Below, one piece after another: positions 16,271-22,224 of a DNA stretch of 22,224 nucleotides. Origin of the DNA: JBGSYN01 sp041750975. Lineage in GTDB: Bacteria > Pseudomonadota > Alphaproteobacteria > Geminicoccales > Geminicoccaceae. Made by a program: the position numbers and the translations under genes. The notes beneath the pieces were generated by a model. It had not been told where the DNA came from. It saw only the letters and a list, made by a program, of their open reading frames with translations, and did no database searches. The stretch covers positions 1 through 22,224 of the forward strand of contig JBGSYN010000225.1 of NCBI GenBank assembly GCA_041750975.1. Reading direction: 5' to 3'. Every line of letters begins with the position of its first letter. The first letter of the stretch is position 1.

Positions 16271-16326
16271 ATGCGAGTTTAATGACCGGTGTCCTAGGCA
16301 CAGTGTCCGCGCTGCCGGGCGTCGAC

Positions 16327-16749
16327 TTAGTCGTTTGTCTCCCAGGGATTCAGAACCGCGATCCCGGTGGCTGCGAAATCAGCGACATTGCGGGTTACCA
16401 ATGTCAAAGCGTGGATCTGTGCCGTCGCTGCGATCAAGGCATCGGCGAGATGGAGTGTTTCGCCGTGACGCTCGGCCTGAACTCGTAGCACCGCTGCCGC
16501 GTGCGCTTCATCCGGGCCCACCGATATGATCCGATCGGCATAACCTTCGAGCAGACTTTGCACGGCATCGTGCAGGTCTTGCTTGCGCCTTCCTGCAGGC
16601 AGGCGCTCGATGCCGTAGGTCAATTCATGCAGCGTCACCGTCGAAATCCAACTGTTCCGCTGCCGGCCGACATAGGCGACCACGCTGCTGTCCGGCGGCT
16701 TCCGGGTCAGTTCGGAAAGAACATTGGTATCCAATAGGACACCGCTCAA
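16327..16749 (-). CDS. vapC: PIN-domain toxin (VapC/FitB type)
   Basis: A 140-aa PIN-domain endoribonuclease. The acidic metal-binding set is visible: Asp7 (LLDTNVLSEL), Glu42 (TLHELTYGIERL), Asp103 (LHLADALIAATA) and Asp124 (VTRNVADF). VapC-type toxins cut tRNA or rRNA sites and stop translation. Its ATG overlaps the end of the antitoxin gene by four bases (16746-16749), the normal coupled order of antitoxin then toxin. All catalytic residues are present. It resembles the FitB/VapC subgroup that often pairs with Phd-type antitoxins. Confidence 0.92.
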   Translation of the reverse strand: MSGVLLDTNVLSELTRKPPDSSVVAYVGRQRNSWISTVTLHELTYGIERLPAGRRKQDLHDAVQSLLEGYADRIISVGPDEAHAAAVLRVQAERHGETLHLADALIAATAQIHALTLVTRNVADFAATGIAVLNPWETND

Positions 16750-17039
16750 CGTCGGCGATTTTCGTCTGCGTCCGAGAACGGAATCTCGCGGGGTGGATCC
16801 TGCCGGTCGGGGAGTTGCAGCGTTTCCCCTTGGGGAAGATGGTCAACCAGCCAGGCGCCCAGCGGCGCTCGAAGCTCGCCGCGTTGGTCCCACAGTTCTT
16901 CAGGCACGACGACATAGCGTCGCTTGGTACCGATCCGTTGCGGCCCCTCCTCGCTGGCCCGCCGCAGCACCTCCGACAAACGCGCTTTGGCGTCGGCGAC
17001 AGTCCACACACGAGGTGATTCCACGACAGTCCCAACCAC
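16746..17039 (-). CDS. Phd/YefM-type antitoxin of the PIN toxin
   Basis: A 97-aa protein with the Phd/YefM fold: VWTVADAKARLSEVLRRASEEG followed by RRYVVVPEELW, matching the A-K-x-x-L-S core and the strand after it. The C-terminal 45 residues are Pro-, Asp- and Arg-rich and would thread onto the toxin. The start is uncertain: a GTG at 17039 and an internal GTG at 17024 both fit, and the conserved domain begins soon after the second. It likely represses the operon by binding the CTAGA repeats at 17058-17071. Confidence 0.85.
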   Translation of the reverse strand: MVGTVVESPRVWTVADAKARLSEVLRRASEEGPQRIGTKRRYVVVPEELWDQRGELRAPLGAWLVDHLPQGETLQLPDRQDPPREIPFSDADENRRR

Positions 17040-17057
17040 AAAATTGTTCGTAGCAGC

Positions 17058-17088
17058 CTAGACTAGACTAGTAAAAAAAACAAATCAA
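17058..17088 (-). promoter_or_regulatory. Promoter and CTAGA-repeat operator of the PIN/Phd operon
   Basis: On the plus strand 17058-17071 reads CTAGA, CTAGA, CTAG, a short palindromic repeat. On the minus strand TTGATT (17088-17083) could be a -35 box, with a weak -10 (TAGTCT, 17065-17060) after 17 bp lying inside the repeat. Binding of the antitoxin complex here would block transcription. The repeat is directly seen; the promoter elements are weak matches. Confidence 0.45.
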
Positions 17089-17105
17089 CGGCTTGATACA
17101 ACCGA

Positions 17106-17861
17106 TCAGACGCAGCGGCCGCCGTCGACTTCGAGGATCGTGCCGGTCATCATTTCGGCCTCTTCGGAAGCGAGCCAGACCGCGGCACCGGCGACGTCGC
17201 TCGGGCGGCTCATCCGGCCCCAGGGTATCGTGGCGACGAACTTGGCACGATTCTCCGGTGTGTCGGGCATGCCCATGAAGCGCTCCAGGAGCGCCGTCTC
17301 ACCCATCACGGGGGCGATGGCGCAGACCCGGATGCGGTCGGGCGCGAGTTCGACTGCCATCGATTTGGTGATCGTGTTGGCAGCGCCCTTGGAGCCGTTA
17401 TACCAGGTGAGGCCGGGCCGTGGCCGGATGCCGGCGGTCGAGGTGACATTGAGGATCACGCCGCCGTCATGCTCGCGGAAATGCGGCACGACGACCTTGG
17501 CCGCAAGAAAGATCGCCTTCACATTGACCGCGAAAATCCGATCATATTCCTCGGCTTCCACGTCCAGCATCGGCCCGTTATCGTGCGTCGTGCCGGCATT
17601 GTTGACGAGGATATCGAGCCGGCCGAACCGCTGCAAAGTCGCATTGAACGCTGCCGTGAGCTCGCTCATCGAGGTGACGTCGCAGCGGACCGCCAGTGCC
17701 GCATCACCGAGCGCGCTGGCGACGGTCTCGGCACCCTCCGCATTGAGATCGGCCACCACGACCCTTGCACCCTCCCGCACATAGGCCTCGGCGATGCCCC
17801 GGCCGAAGCCCGATGCCGCCCCCGTGACGAATGCAATTTTGCCTTCGAGTCGTCCGCTCAT
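17106..17861 (-). CDS. SDR family oxidoreductase (FabG-like)
   Basis: A 251-aa classical SDR: TGAASGFG (13-20), Asp38 after the second strand (VVVADLN, pointing to NAD), NNAG (87-90), and catalytic S141, Y154, K158 (WYNGSKGAA). The end VDGGRCV is typical. The ATG at 17861 is chosen because GGGGAG lies six bases upstream; an earlier start at 17885 would place that site inside the coding sequence. It lies 45 bp downstream of the GlucD-like gene on the same strand, so the two are probably one operon for a sugar or sugar-acid pathway. Its annotated homologues are generic 3-oxoacyl-ACP reductase-like proteins; the real substrate is unknown. Confidence 0.88.
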   Translation of the reverse strand: MSGRLEGKIAFVTGAASGFGRGIAEAYVREGARVVVADLNAEGAETVASALGDAALAVRCDVTSMSELTAAFNATLQRFGRLDILVNNAGTTHDNGPMLDVEAEEYDRIFAVNVKAIFLAAKVVVPHFREHDGGVILNVTSTAGIRPRPGLTWYNGSKGAANTITKSMAVELAPDRIRVCAIAPVMGETALLERFMGMPDTPENRAKFVATIPWGRMSRPSDVAGAAVWLASEEAEMMTGTILEVDGGRCV

Positions 17862-17906
17862 TCGATACTCCCCAATCATGACCACGACGTTAAAACGACT
17901 GGAAAA

Positions 17907-19112
17907 TCACCAGGCCGGCATTGTCGGATACCAGCCGGGCCGCGCCGGATCGGCCAGATCCGGATTGGTCAGCCGGTCGGCCGCAGCCGAACCTCGTGCC
18001 CCGGCGGCATAGCGCGCCAGTACGTCCTCGTCGATCTCGATCCCGAGTCCCGGGCCCTCTGGCGGTGCGATCATGCCGTCCTTCGGCACCATCTTGCCGC
18101 CCCGGATGATATCCTCGACCAGATGCAGGTTCATATTGTCGATCGCGAGCTTCAGATGCGGCATGGCAACCGCGCAATGCAGCAGCGCCGCCCAGCCGAT
18201 CCCAAGCTCGGCGCCGCTATGCATCCCGAGATCGATGCCGCTGGTATGGCATAGCCGGTCGACCTCCATGCAGGCACGCAACCCGCCCCAATACCAGGGA
18301 TCGGCCAGCACCACGTCGATCGCACCCAATGACCGTGCCGCCTCGAAATCCTCGAACTGGTTGACGCACATATTGGTGGCGAGCGGGGTCGTCACCCGGG
18401 TCCGGATCTGCGCCATCGCCGCCGCGTTCCAGCACGGGTCCTCGTAGTATTCGAGACCCAGGCGATCGATGTCGCGGCCGATGCGAATGGCGGTCGCGGG
18501 CGTCCACGCCCCTTGCGGATCGATTCGCAGGGCCATGTCCCGGCCGAACGTCTCGCGCAGGGCCTCGAGCGCGTCGCGGTCGGTCTCGGGCGGGAAATAG
18601 CCTCCCTTGAGCTTGAGCGCGCGGAAGCCGTAACGGTCGACCTGAGCCTGTGCAAATGCCAGCATCTCGGAGGTATCGTGAATGCGGCCCGACCCTTCGG
18701 CATTGGCATGACGAAAGAACAGATAACTCGCAACATGCACGCAGTCATGCGCGCGACCGCCCAGCAAACGATAGACCGGCTCGCCCACCACCTTGCCGAC
18801 GATATCCAGGCAGGCCATCTCGATCGCCGCCATAAAGGGCTCGGGTTTCTCGTAAGGATAATAGTTCCAGTGCTTCACCCGATGCCGAAGATAGGTTGTC
18901 TCCCACGGGCTGGCACCCTTCAGGATCGGCGCGAAACGCTGGATCGAGTCCGGCCGGTAGCGCCCCGCAAGTTCGCCATAGCCGGTGATCCCGCATTCGG
19001 TCGTCAACTTCAGGATAGTTCGAGAGTAGGCGCCGAGCGCCCCGTAACAGGTCAGGATCGGCGCTTCGATCGGCACCGAAACTGCAATCGCCTCAACCGC
19101 CTCGATTTTCAT
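17907..19112 (-). CDS. Enolase-superfamily dehydratase, glucarate dehydratase-like
   Basis: A 401-aa enolase-superfamily enzyme with an N-terminal capping domain and a C-terminal barrel. Residues fitting the glucarate dehydratase (GlucD) set are Lys167 and Lys169 (LKLKGG), Asp198 (RIDPQGAW), Glu224 (YYEDP), Asn247 (TNMCV), Asp271 (LADPWYWGG) and His298 (GMHSGAELG). The spacing of Asn, Asp and His matches GlucD closely. Such enzymes remove water from acid sugars to give 2-keto-3-deoxy acids. An SDR follows in the same transcription unit. The exact sugar acid is not predictable; GlucD-related proteins differ in substrate. Confidence 0.88.
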   Translation of the reverse strand: MKIEAVEAIAVSVPIEAPILTCYGALGAYSRTILKLTTECGITGYGELAGRYRPDSIQRFAPILKGASPWETTYLRHRVKHWNYYPYEKPEPFMAAIEMACLDIVGKVVGEPVYRLLGGRAHDCVHVASYLFFRHANAEGSGRIHDTSEMLAFAQAQVDRYGFRALKLKGGYFPPETDRDALEALRETFGRDMALRIDPQGAWTPATAIRIGRDIDRLGLEYYEDPCWNAAAMAQIRTRVTTPLATNMCVNQFEDFEAARSLGAIDVVLADPWYWGGLRACMEVDRLCHTSGIDLGMHSGAELGIGWAALLHCAVAMPHLKLAIDNMNLHLVEDIIRGGKMVPKDGMIAPPEGPGLGIEIDEDVLARYAAGARGSAAADRLTNPDLADPARPGWYPTMPAW

Positions 19113-19236
19113 GAAACCCTCTCCTTCGATTCGCCAAGGTCAGTGCTTGTGAGTTGTCGCCGATGAAGGAAGAAGTGCGAAAGGGGTAGCACCCCTCTCG
19201 CGCTCTCGGCGCAAGGTGTTGGCGATGCTGTGAAGA

Positions 19237-19746
19237 CTAGTTGCCGGGGCGGGCCAGCCAGGCTTCACGGTTGAGCCGGAGATCGATGTGAAGGCCCTCG
19301 GCCTTGCGGGCATTGGAGTATTTCATCTGCCGGCCGGTCTCGACGAAGCCGAGTTTTTGCAACACGTGGCGTGAGGCGGCGTTCTCCACGAAGACGCCCG
19401 AGATGATGTGGTCGGACTCGTTCGATGCAAAGAAATGATCGAGTGCCGCGGTCGCCGCCTCTGTGGCGTATCCCCTGCCCCAATGGGCTCTGCCCAGCCA
19501 ATAGCCCAGGTGATCCTTCACGCCAATGACGCCGATCAGTTGGTCTCCCAGGAAAATGCCCCATTGGTTCGGCTGGTCCTGTCGCACCCCTCCGATATAG
19601 TCGTTGGCATCCTTGAGGGTGTAGGGAAACGGCGGCTGCACCAGCATCCGCATGACATCCCAGTCATTCGCAATGGCAACCAACGCCTCGGCCTCGTCTG
19701 GCCTCAGCGGTCGCAATAGCAATCGCTCGGTGCGAAGTTCGGTCAT
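19237..19746 (-). CDS. GNAT family N-acetyltransferase (RimJ/RimL type)
   Basis: A 169-aa acetyltransferase. TELRTERLLLRPLRPDEAEAL is the usual opening of RimJ/RimL-like GNATs; the acetyl-CoA loop is visible in YWLGRAHWGRGYATEAATAAL (R-G-x-G-Y/A type), and VENAASRHVLQKLGFVETG is the conserved motif B. It may acetylate ribosomal protein N-termini, amino acids or antibiotics; the target is unknown. It is divergent from the GFA gene, with about 80 bp between starts, and is separated from the GlucD-like gene upstream of it on the map by 124 bp without features. Confidence 0.9.
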   Translation of the reverse strand: MTELRTERLLLRPLRPDEAEALVAIANDWDVMRMLVQPPFPYTLKDANDYIGGVRQDQPNQWGIFLGDQLIGVIGVKDHLGYWLGRAHWGRGYATEAATAALDHFFASNESDHIISGVFVENAASRHVLQKLGFVETGRQMKYSNARKAEGLHIDLRLNREAWLARPGN

Positions 19747-19828
19747 GACCGATTTCCGGCATCGATCATTGTTGATCCCGCCGCCATCTTAGGTCATGCT
19801 CGTGACCAAATCGAGCGGGAGAACGGTC

Positions 19829-20236
19829 ATGATTGCGGGTGGATGTCTTTGCGGTGCCGTGCGCTATGAGATCGAGGGCGAGGCGACCATGGCGTTTCAT
19901 TGCCATTGCCGCCATTGCCAGCGCGCTTCGGGCAGCGGCCATGCCCCACTCATGGCTTTTGCGAAGGATGCCGTAACCTCGACCGGGGAAACCAAGAGCT
20001 ACGCGGTCCAAGCCGATAGCGGCCAGAATACGATCCGCCAGTTCTGCCCGAATTGCGGCAGCCATGTCTTCGGCATTCCCGAGATCGTTCCCGGTATCGT
20101 GACGATCTTCGCCGGCACGCTCGACGATCCGAACCTGTTCGTGCCGCAAATGGCAGTCTACACCCGCAGCCGCCCCATTTGGGACCAACCGACCGGCGAG
20201 CTCCCGGCGTTCGAGACGTTTCCAAGCGAGACGTGA
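19829..20236 (+). CDS. GFA/CENP-V family zinc-binding protein
   Basis: A 135-aa protein of the glutathione-dependent formaldehyde-activating (GFA) fold. Seven Cys in the expected pattern are seen: GGCLCG (Cys6, Cys8), HCHCRHC (Cys25, 27, 30) and FCPNCGS (Cys73, Cys76). They bind two zinc ions. Some members bind formaldehyde-glutathione adducts, most have unknown function. The ATG at 19829 has GGGAGA eight bases upstream. It is the last gene before the AT-rich patch on the right. Confidence 0.9.
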   Translation: MIAGGCLCGAVRYEIEGEATMAFHCHCRHCQRASGSGHAPLMAFAKDAVTSTGETKSYAVQADSGQNTIRQFCPNCGSHVFGIPEIVPGIVTIFAGTLDDPNLFVPQMAVYTRSRPIWDQPTGELPAFETFPSET

Positions 20237-20385
20237 GGGTAGAGGTCAGGAACACTACCTCTAGGTACAATCTACGCTCGACGCGCCATCTACGAACATG
20301 CAGCCGCCATCAGTCTTCTTACGGCCGCCATGTTCCGGCAGGCCTCGGATGAATTTAGCTTTTCATTCAAACTTCCTACCAAAAT

Positions 20386-20955
20386 TCAATCGCACTTCGC
20401 TTCGCCACTAAGCGGTGTTACGATATTGAGAAATTCCTCTGCGAGCCAGAGTCTCGAAAAGACATGTATCTCACGTTTTTCGTCAATGACTTCCCACCCG
20501 AATGTTCGATCTCCAATGGAAAACAACAGACTACTCCAGTTGCCAATCCCTCCCTTACTCGCCACTTGCATTTTTGCAAGGGGCTGACGAACATAATTCA
20601 GCTCCTTTTTATACCGTTTCAATTTGGCGACATCAATACTTTGTAGATTTTCTATTTTTACGATTAAGCTCACAGTGTCAAACAATTCCTTGGCCCAATA
20701 TTTGGCAATATGCGACCATAGCGTTTGTTCAAGTGACTGAGATTCGTCGAACTTTTCATTTCCATGCTGGTCTGCGATATAACCCTCTTTGACTCTCAAC
20801 GCTCCATGTACTTGCCCAAGACCCTGGACATTCATTATGATCATGTCGCGATTATGTCCCTGAAGGAGAAGACTTGCTTTAACCCAATTTCGTAGATCAT
20901 CGGAACGTAGTCCCATTACTCGATTATCCTTATCAAAGTTTAGTTTTGTCGTCAT
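20386..20955 (-). CDS. AT-rich orphan gene, hypothetical protein of about 189 aa
   Basis: I do not recognise this protein. It is soluble-looking, without signal peptide or membrane segments. It opens MTTKLNFDKDNRVMGLRSDDLRNWVKASLLLQGHNRDM, has a helical middle (SQSLEQTLWSHIAKYWAKEL) and a Trp-rich C-terminal region. Base composition is sharply lower than the neighbours: counting 20581-20760 gives 68 G or C in 180 (38%), while a line of the selO gene gives about 75%. Codon use is accordingly different, so it is very likely horizontally acquired. The frame can be extended to 21048 but that part is antisense to a DUF6653-like scrap, so the start is placed at 20955, or at a later Met. No clear ribosome site is seen there. 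Confidence 0.65.
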   Translation of the reverse strand: MTTKLNFDKDNRVMGLRSDDLRNWVKASLLLQGHNRDMIIMNVQGLGQVHGALRVKEGYIADQHGNEKFDESQSLEQTLWSHIAKYWAKELFDTVSLIVKIENLQSIDVAKLKRYKKELNYVRQPLAKMQVASKGGIGNWSSLLFSIGDRTFGWEVIDEKREIHVFSRLWLAEEFLNIVTPLSGEAKCD

Positions 20956-21082
20956 CCTGACATACGGTCTTCGGGCGCTCGATGTTTGGGCGACGATCTG
21001 CGGCGTCATTGCCACGATCCTCCCCAAGCTCTGGTTCGTCGACCGCATGGTCTGGCTTTATGGGGATATGCAGAAAGGCTAG
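20951..21082 (+). pseudogene. 3' remnant of a DUF6653-like membrane protein gene
   Basis: The plus strand in the frame ending at the TAG of 21080-21082 reads a hydrophobic stretch (ALDVWATICGVIATILP) followed by KLWFVDRMVWLYGDM and QKG. The KLWFVDRMVWLY ending is what I remember as the C-terminal signature of DUF6653 proteins. There is no start codon or upstream part: to the left the sequence switches at about 20955 to the AT-rich orphan gene. This looks like the stub left after insertion or recombination. The DUF name is from memory; that it is a truncated GC-rich coding remnant is better supported. Confidence 0.5.
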
Positions 21083-21097
21083 TCGCGGAATGGCGCA

Positions 21098-21388
21098 CTA
21101 GAAGTCCACCCATTGATCCCATCGACGACTGGTATGCACTACTGTGAGGATCTGGACGGTCTCTCGGTCGATTTGGTAGTGGACGCGGTATGGCAGTCCG
21201 GGTATCGAAAGCGCCCGTGTCGGCCCGGCGCGCCATAAGGGGCCCAACTCAGGGAAAAGTTCGAGATAGCGGATCGACTGCAGCAGACGTGCTACGATTG
21301 CGTCGGCAACCGGCGGATTGTGTTCGGCGATGTAGTCGTGAATATGACCAAGATTGGCCTGAGCCCGTCGGCTGAACTCAATGATCAA
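21098..21388 (-). CDS. parE: ParE/RelE-type toxin
   Basis: A 96-aa toxin of the RelE/ParE superfamily: IEFSRRAQANLGHIHDYIAEHNPPVADAIVARL is the typical ParE opening (Ala-x-x-D/H-L-x-x-I-x-x-Y), then LELFPELGPLWRAG, RALSIPGLPYRVHYQID and ILTVVHTSRRWDQ, the last strands of the fold. ParE proteins poison DNA gyrase, RelE relatives cut mRNA; the sequence fits ParE better. Its ATG overlaps the antitoxin gene end by 11 bases (21378-21388). The gene is intact. Confidence 0.9.
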   Translation of the reverse strand: MIIEFSRRAQANLGHIHDYIAEHNPPVADAIVARLLQSIRYLELFPELGPLWRAGPTRALSIPGLPYRVHYQIDRETVQILTVVHTSRRWDQWVDF

Positions 21389-21566
21389 TGCCGAACGTTT
21401 CCCAAACTTTTGTAGCCGGGATGCGGTTCGACGGGTCTTTCATCTCTTCTTGGGCCTGGGCGATCTCACGATCTACCCACGCAAGATAGTTCGGATCCGT
21501 GGAATCGGGCTGCTCCGTCGTAAGTTCTTCCAAACTCGTGCTGGTCTTTTCGGTTACTTTGTCCAT
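21378..21566 (-). CDS. Antitoxin partner of the ParE-type toxin
   Basis: A 62-aa acidic protein immediately upstream of and overlapping the toxin. It begins MDKVTEKTSTSLEELTTE and ends KDPSNRIPATKVWETFGIDH; the helix WVDREIAQAQEEMKDPSNRIP plus the ending resembles ParD/stability-type antitoxins with a D-P-x-x-x-I-P turn. A DNA-binding ribbon-helix-helix part is not obvious in the short N-terminus. No ribosome site is visible; the promoter boxes would put transcription start almost on the ATG, so the message may be leaderless. Assignment is by position and pattern. Confidence 0.75.
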   Translation of the reverse strand: MDKVTEKTSTSLEELTTEQPDSTDPNYLAWVDREIAQAQEEMKDPSNRIPATKVWETFGIDH

Positions 21567-21572
21567 GACTTG

Positions 21573-21600
21573 ATAGTATCACATCTTGCCAGATTGGCAA
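21573..21600 (-). promoter_or_regulatory. Promoter with overlapping palindromic operator for the ParE/antitoxin operon
   Basis: On the minus strand TTGCCA (21600-21595, five of six to the -35 consensus) and TACTAT (21578-21573, four of six to -10) are 16 bp apart. The -35 box is one arm of the perfect inverted repeat TTGCCA-n3-TGGCAA at 21586-21600, a natural operator. The -10 box ends six bases before the antitoxin ATG at 21566. Confidence 0.5.
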
Positions 21601-21704
21601 ATCTCGCCCTCGAATTGTCATGGAGATTCCGGTCGGGTTGTCGGTTCAAAAAACACGAAACTTCGCTACCTATTTGTCGAGAAGTTAGTCGCGGAGATAA
21701 AGTT

Positions 21705-21950
21705 ATGACGCTCGTGCGTTTGCGCCGTGGATCGCAGATTACCCTGCCGCAGAACATTCGACAGGCCGCACGGCTTGAGGAAGGTGATTATCTCGAGGCG
21801 GGAGTGACCGAGGCAGGTATCTTATTGCGTCCGGTCAGTATCCGCAGCGGGGAGCCAACGCCTGCCCAGGAAGCAGAAATTCTGGCCATAACGGACGAGG
21901 TTCGAGCCGACTTAGCAAGAGCCAGACGGGAATCGGGCGTGGCCGACTGA
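21705..21950 (+). CDS. Orphan AbrB/MazE-type antitoxin-like regulator
   Basis: An 81-aa protein with the SpoVT-AbrB DNA-binding hairpin: TLVRLRRGSQITLPQNIRQAARLEEGDYLEAGVTEAGILLRPV, the R-G-S-Q-I-T-L-P pattern being diagnostic. The C-terminal helix (AQEAEILAITDEVRADLARARRE) resembles a toxin-binding tail. The ATG at 21705 has GGAGA nine bases upstream; the longer upstream frame to 21381 is antisense to the ParE antitoxin and rejected. A PIN-domain toxin normally follows such antitoxins, but the next 136 bases contain none, so it is a solitary antitoxin or a lone regulator. Confidence 0.82.
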   Translation: MTLVRLRRGSQITLPQNIRQAARLEEGDYLEAGVTEAGILLRPVSIRSGEPTPAQEAEILAITDEVRADLARARRESGVAD

Positions 21951-22042
21951 TTGGCTCGGGCGGAACGTCAGGGCAGCTCCGCTCTGTCCCTTCCGACAGC
22001 CCCGCTGCCGAATTACGCCACTGAGAAAACGAATCGCGGGGT

Positions 22043-22065
22043 CCGGGGGGATCGGGTCCCCCCGG
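22043..22065 (-). terminator. Strong GC hairpin, probable terminator of the edge gene
   Basis: CCGGGGGG (22043-22050), a 7-base loop, and CCCCCCGG (22058-22065) form a perfect 8-bp GC stem 21 bp past the stop of the minus-strand solute-binding protein. A short T-run (TTTT) occurs only about 13 bases beyond the stem in that direction, so termination efficiency is uncertain. Confidence 0.45.
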
Positions 22066-22086
22066 GAGAAGCCTTAGACTTCCCGC

Positions 22087-22224
22087 TTACTGATGGTTGG
22101 CGGCGAGTTTTTCCATTTCGGCCTGGCCCCAGGTGACGGCTTCTTCGACGCTGTCGCCGTCGACGAGGATTTTCTGGGCGACGGTCGAGACGATCTTGGC
22201 GTTCGAGACATCGCCTGTCAGGCC
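22087..22224 (-). CDS. ABC transporter extracellular solute-binding protein (C-terminal fragment)
   Basis: The minus strand from the right edge is open for 45 codons to a TAA at 22089-22087. It reads GLTGDVSNAKIVSTVAQKILVDG then SVEEAVTWGQAEMEKLAANHQ. The pattern V-A-Q-K-x-L-V-D-G-x-x-x-E-E-A-V-x-W-G-Q-x-x-M is the usual C-terminal helix of family 1 (sugar/oligosaccharide) ABC solute-binding proteins in Alphaproteobacteria. The rest of the gene, and probably its permeases, lie beyond the window. Confidence 0.7.
   Translation of the reverse strand, partial: GLTGDVSNAKIVSTVAQKILVDGDSVEEAVTWGQAEMEKLAANHQ

Noticed and set aside
20252..20385. Plus-strand open stretch encoding a hydrophobic segment ending MFRQASDEF before the AT-rich gene
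   Set aside because: No start codon of its own, short, not matched to a family; it might be the 5' side of the scar but I cannot show it.
1..22224. Search for CRISPR arrays, tRNAs, rRNA, transposases, integrases and att-like direct repeats
   Set aside because: Nothing resembling these was seen by reading both strands; the only tandem repeats are the 7-bp tract and short TA operator repeats.

Overview
The window looks like a chromosomal stretch from a GC-rich alphaproteobacterium, probably an environmental, metabolically versatile one. The evidence is high GC in most genes, tight ATGA-overlapped operons, a tripartite tricarboxylate transporter (TTT), an L-aspartate dehydrogenase-type protein, enolase-superfamily and SDR sugar-acid enzymes, and several chromosomal toxin-antitoxin (TA) cassettes. 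Genus cannot be fixed from the sequence. I see no rRNA, tRNA, CRISPR array, transposase or integrase.

Layout, left to right. (1) 1-1976: 3' part of an isoprenylcysteine methyltransferase-like membrane protein, an unrecognised 287-aa protein, and an AbrB-type antitoxin/Doc toxin pair. (2) 1973-7878: a minus-strand pair (gluconate 5-dehydrogenase-like SDR and aldo/keto reductase), diverging from a plus-strand TctC-TctB-TctA operon whose last gene is an aspartate dehydrogenase-like protein. (3) 7907-11049: a class I methyltransferase, an FMN-dependent alpha-hydroxy-acid dehydrogenase broken by a 7-bp tandem duplication, a SOUL haem-binding lipoprotein and a VOC protein. (4) 11145-12860: a receiver-only response regulator diverging from a photolyase/cryptochrome-like protein whose FAD-binding domain comes first, an apparently inverted domain order. 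(5) 12999-16270: an ABC-2 exporter pair and a SelO/YdiU protein AMPylator. (6) 16327-19112: a PIN toxin/Phd-type antitoxin pair, then an SDR and a glucarate dehydratase-like enolase-superfamily enzyme. (7) 19237-20236: a GNAT acetyltransferase and a GFA/CENP-V family protein. (8) 20386-21950: a small accessory patch with an AT-rich orphan gene abutting the 3' scrap of a DUF6653-like gene, a ParE/antitoxin pair, and a lone AbrB-type antitoxin. (9) the right edge holds the C-terminus of an ABC-transporter solute-binding protein on the minus strand.

The dominant theme is uptake and oxidation of organic or sugar acids: TTT import, aspartate dehydrogenase, gluconate-type SDR, AKR, hydroxy-acid dehydrogenase and a GlucD-like dehydratase. 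This is interrupted by small stability/defence-type modules. The best leads for something new are the domain-swapped photolyase-like protein, the 7-bp repeat that breaks the hydroxy-acid dehydrogenase, the AT-rich orphan gene at a gene scar, and TA operators that can be read directly from the sequence.
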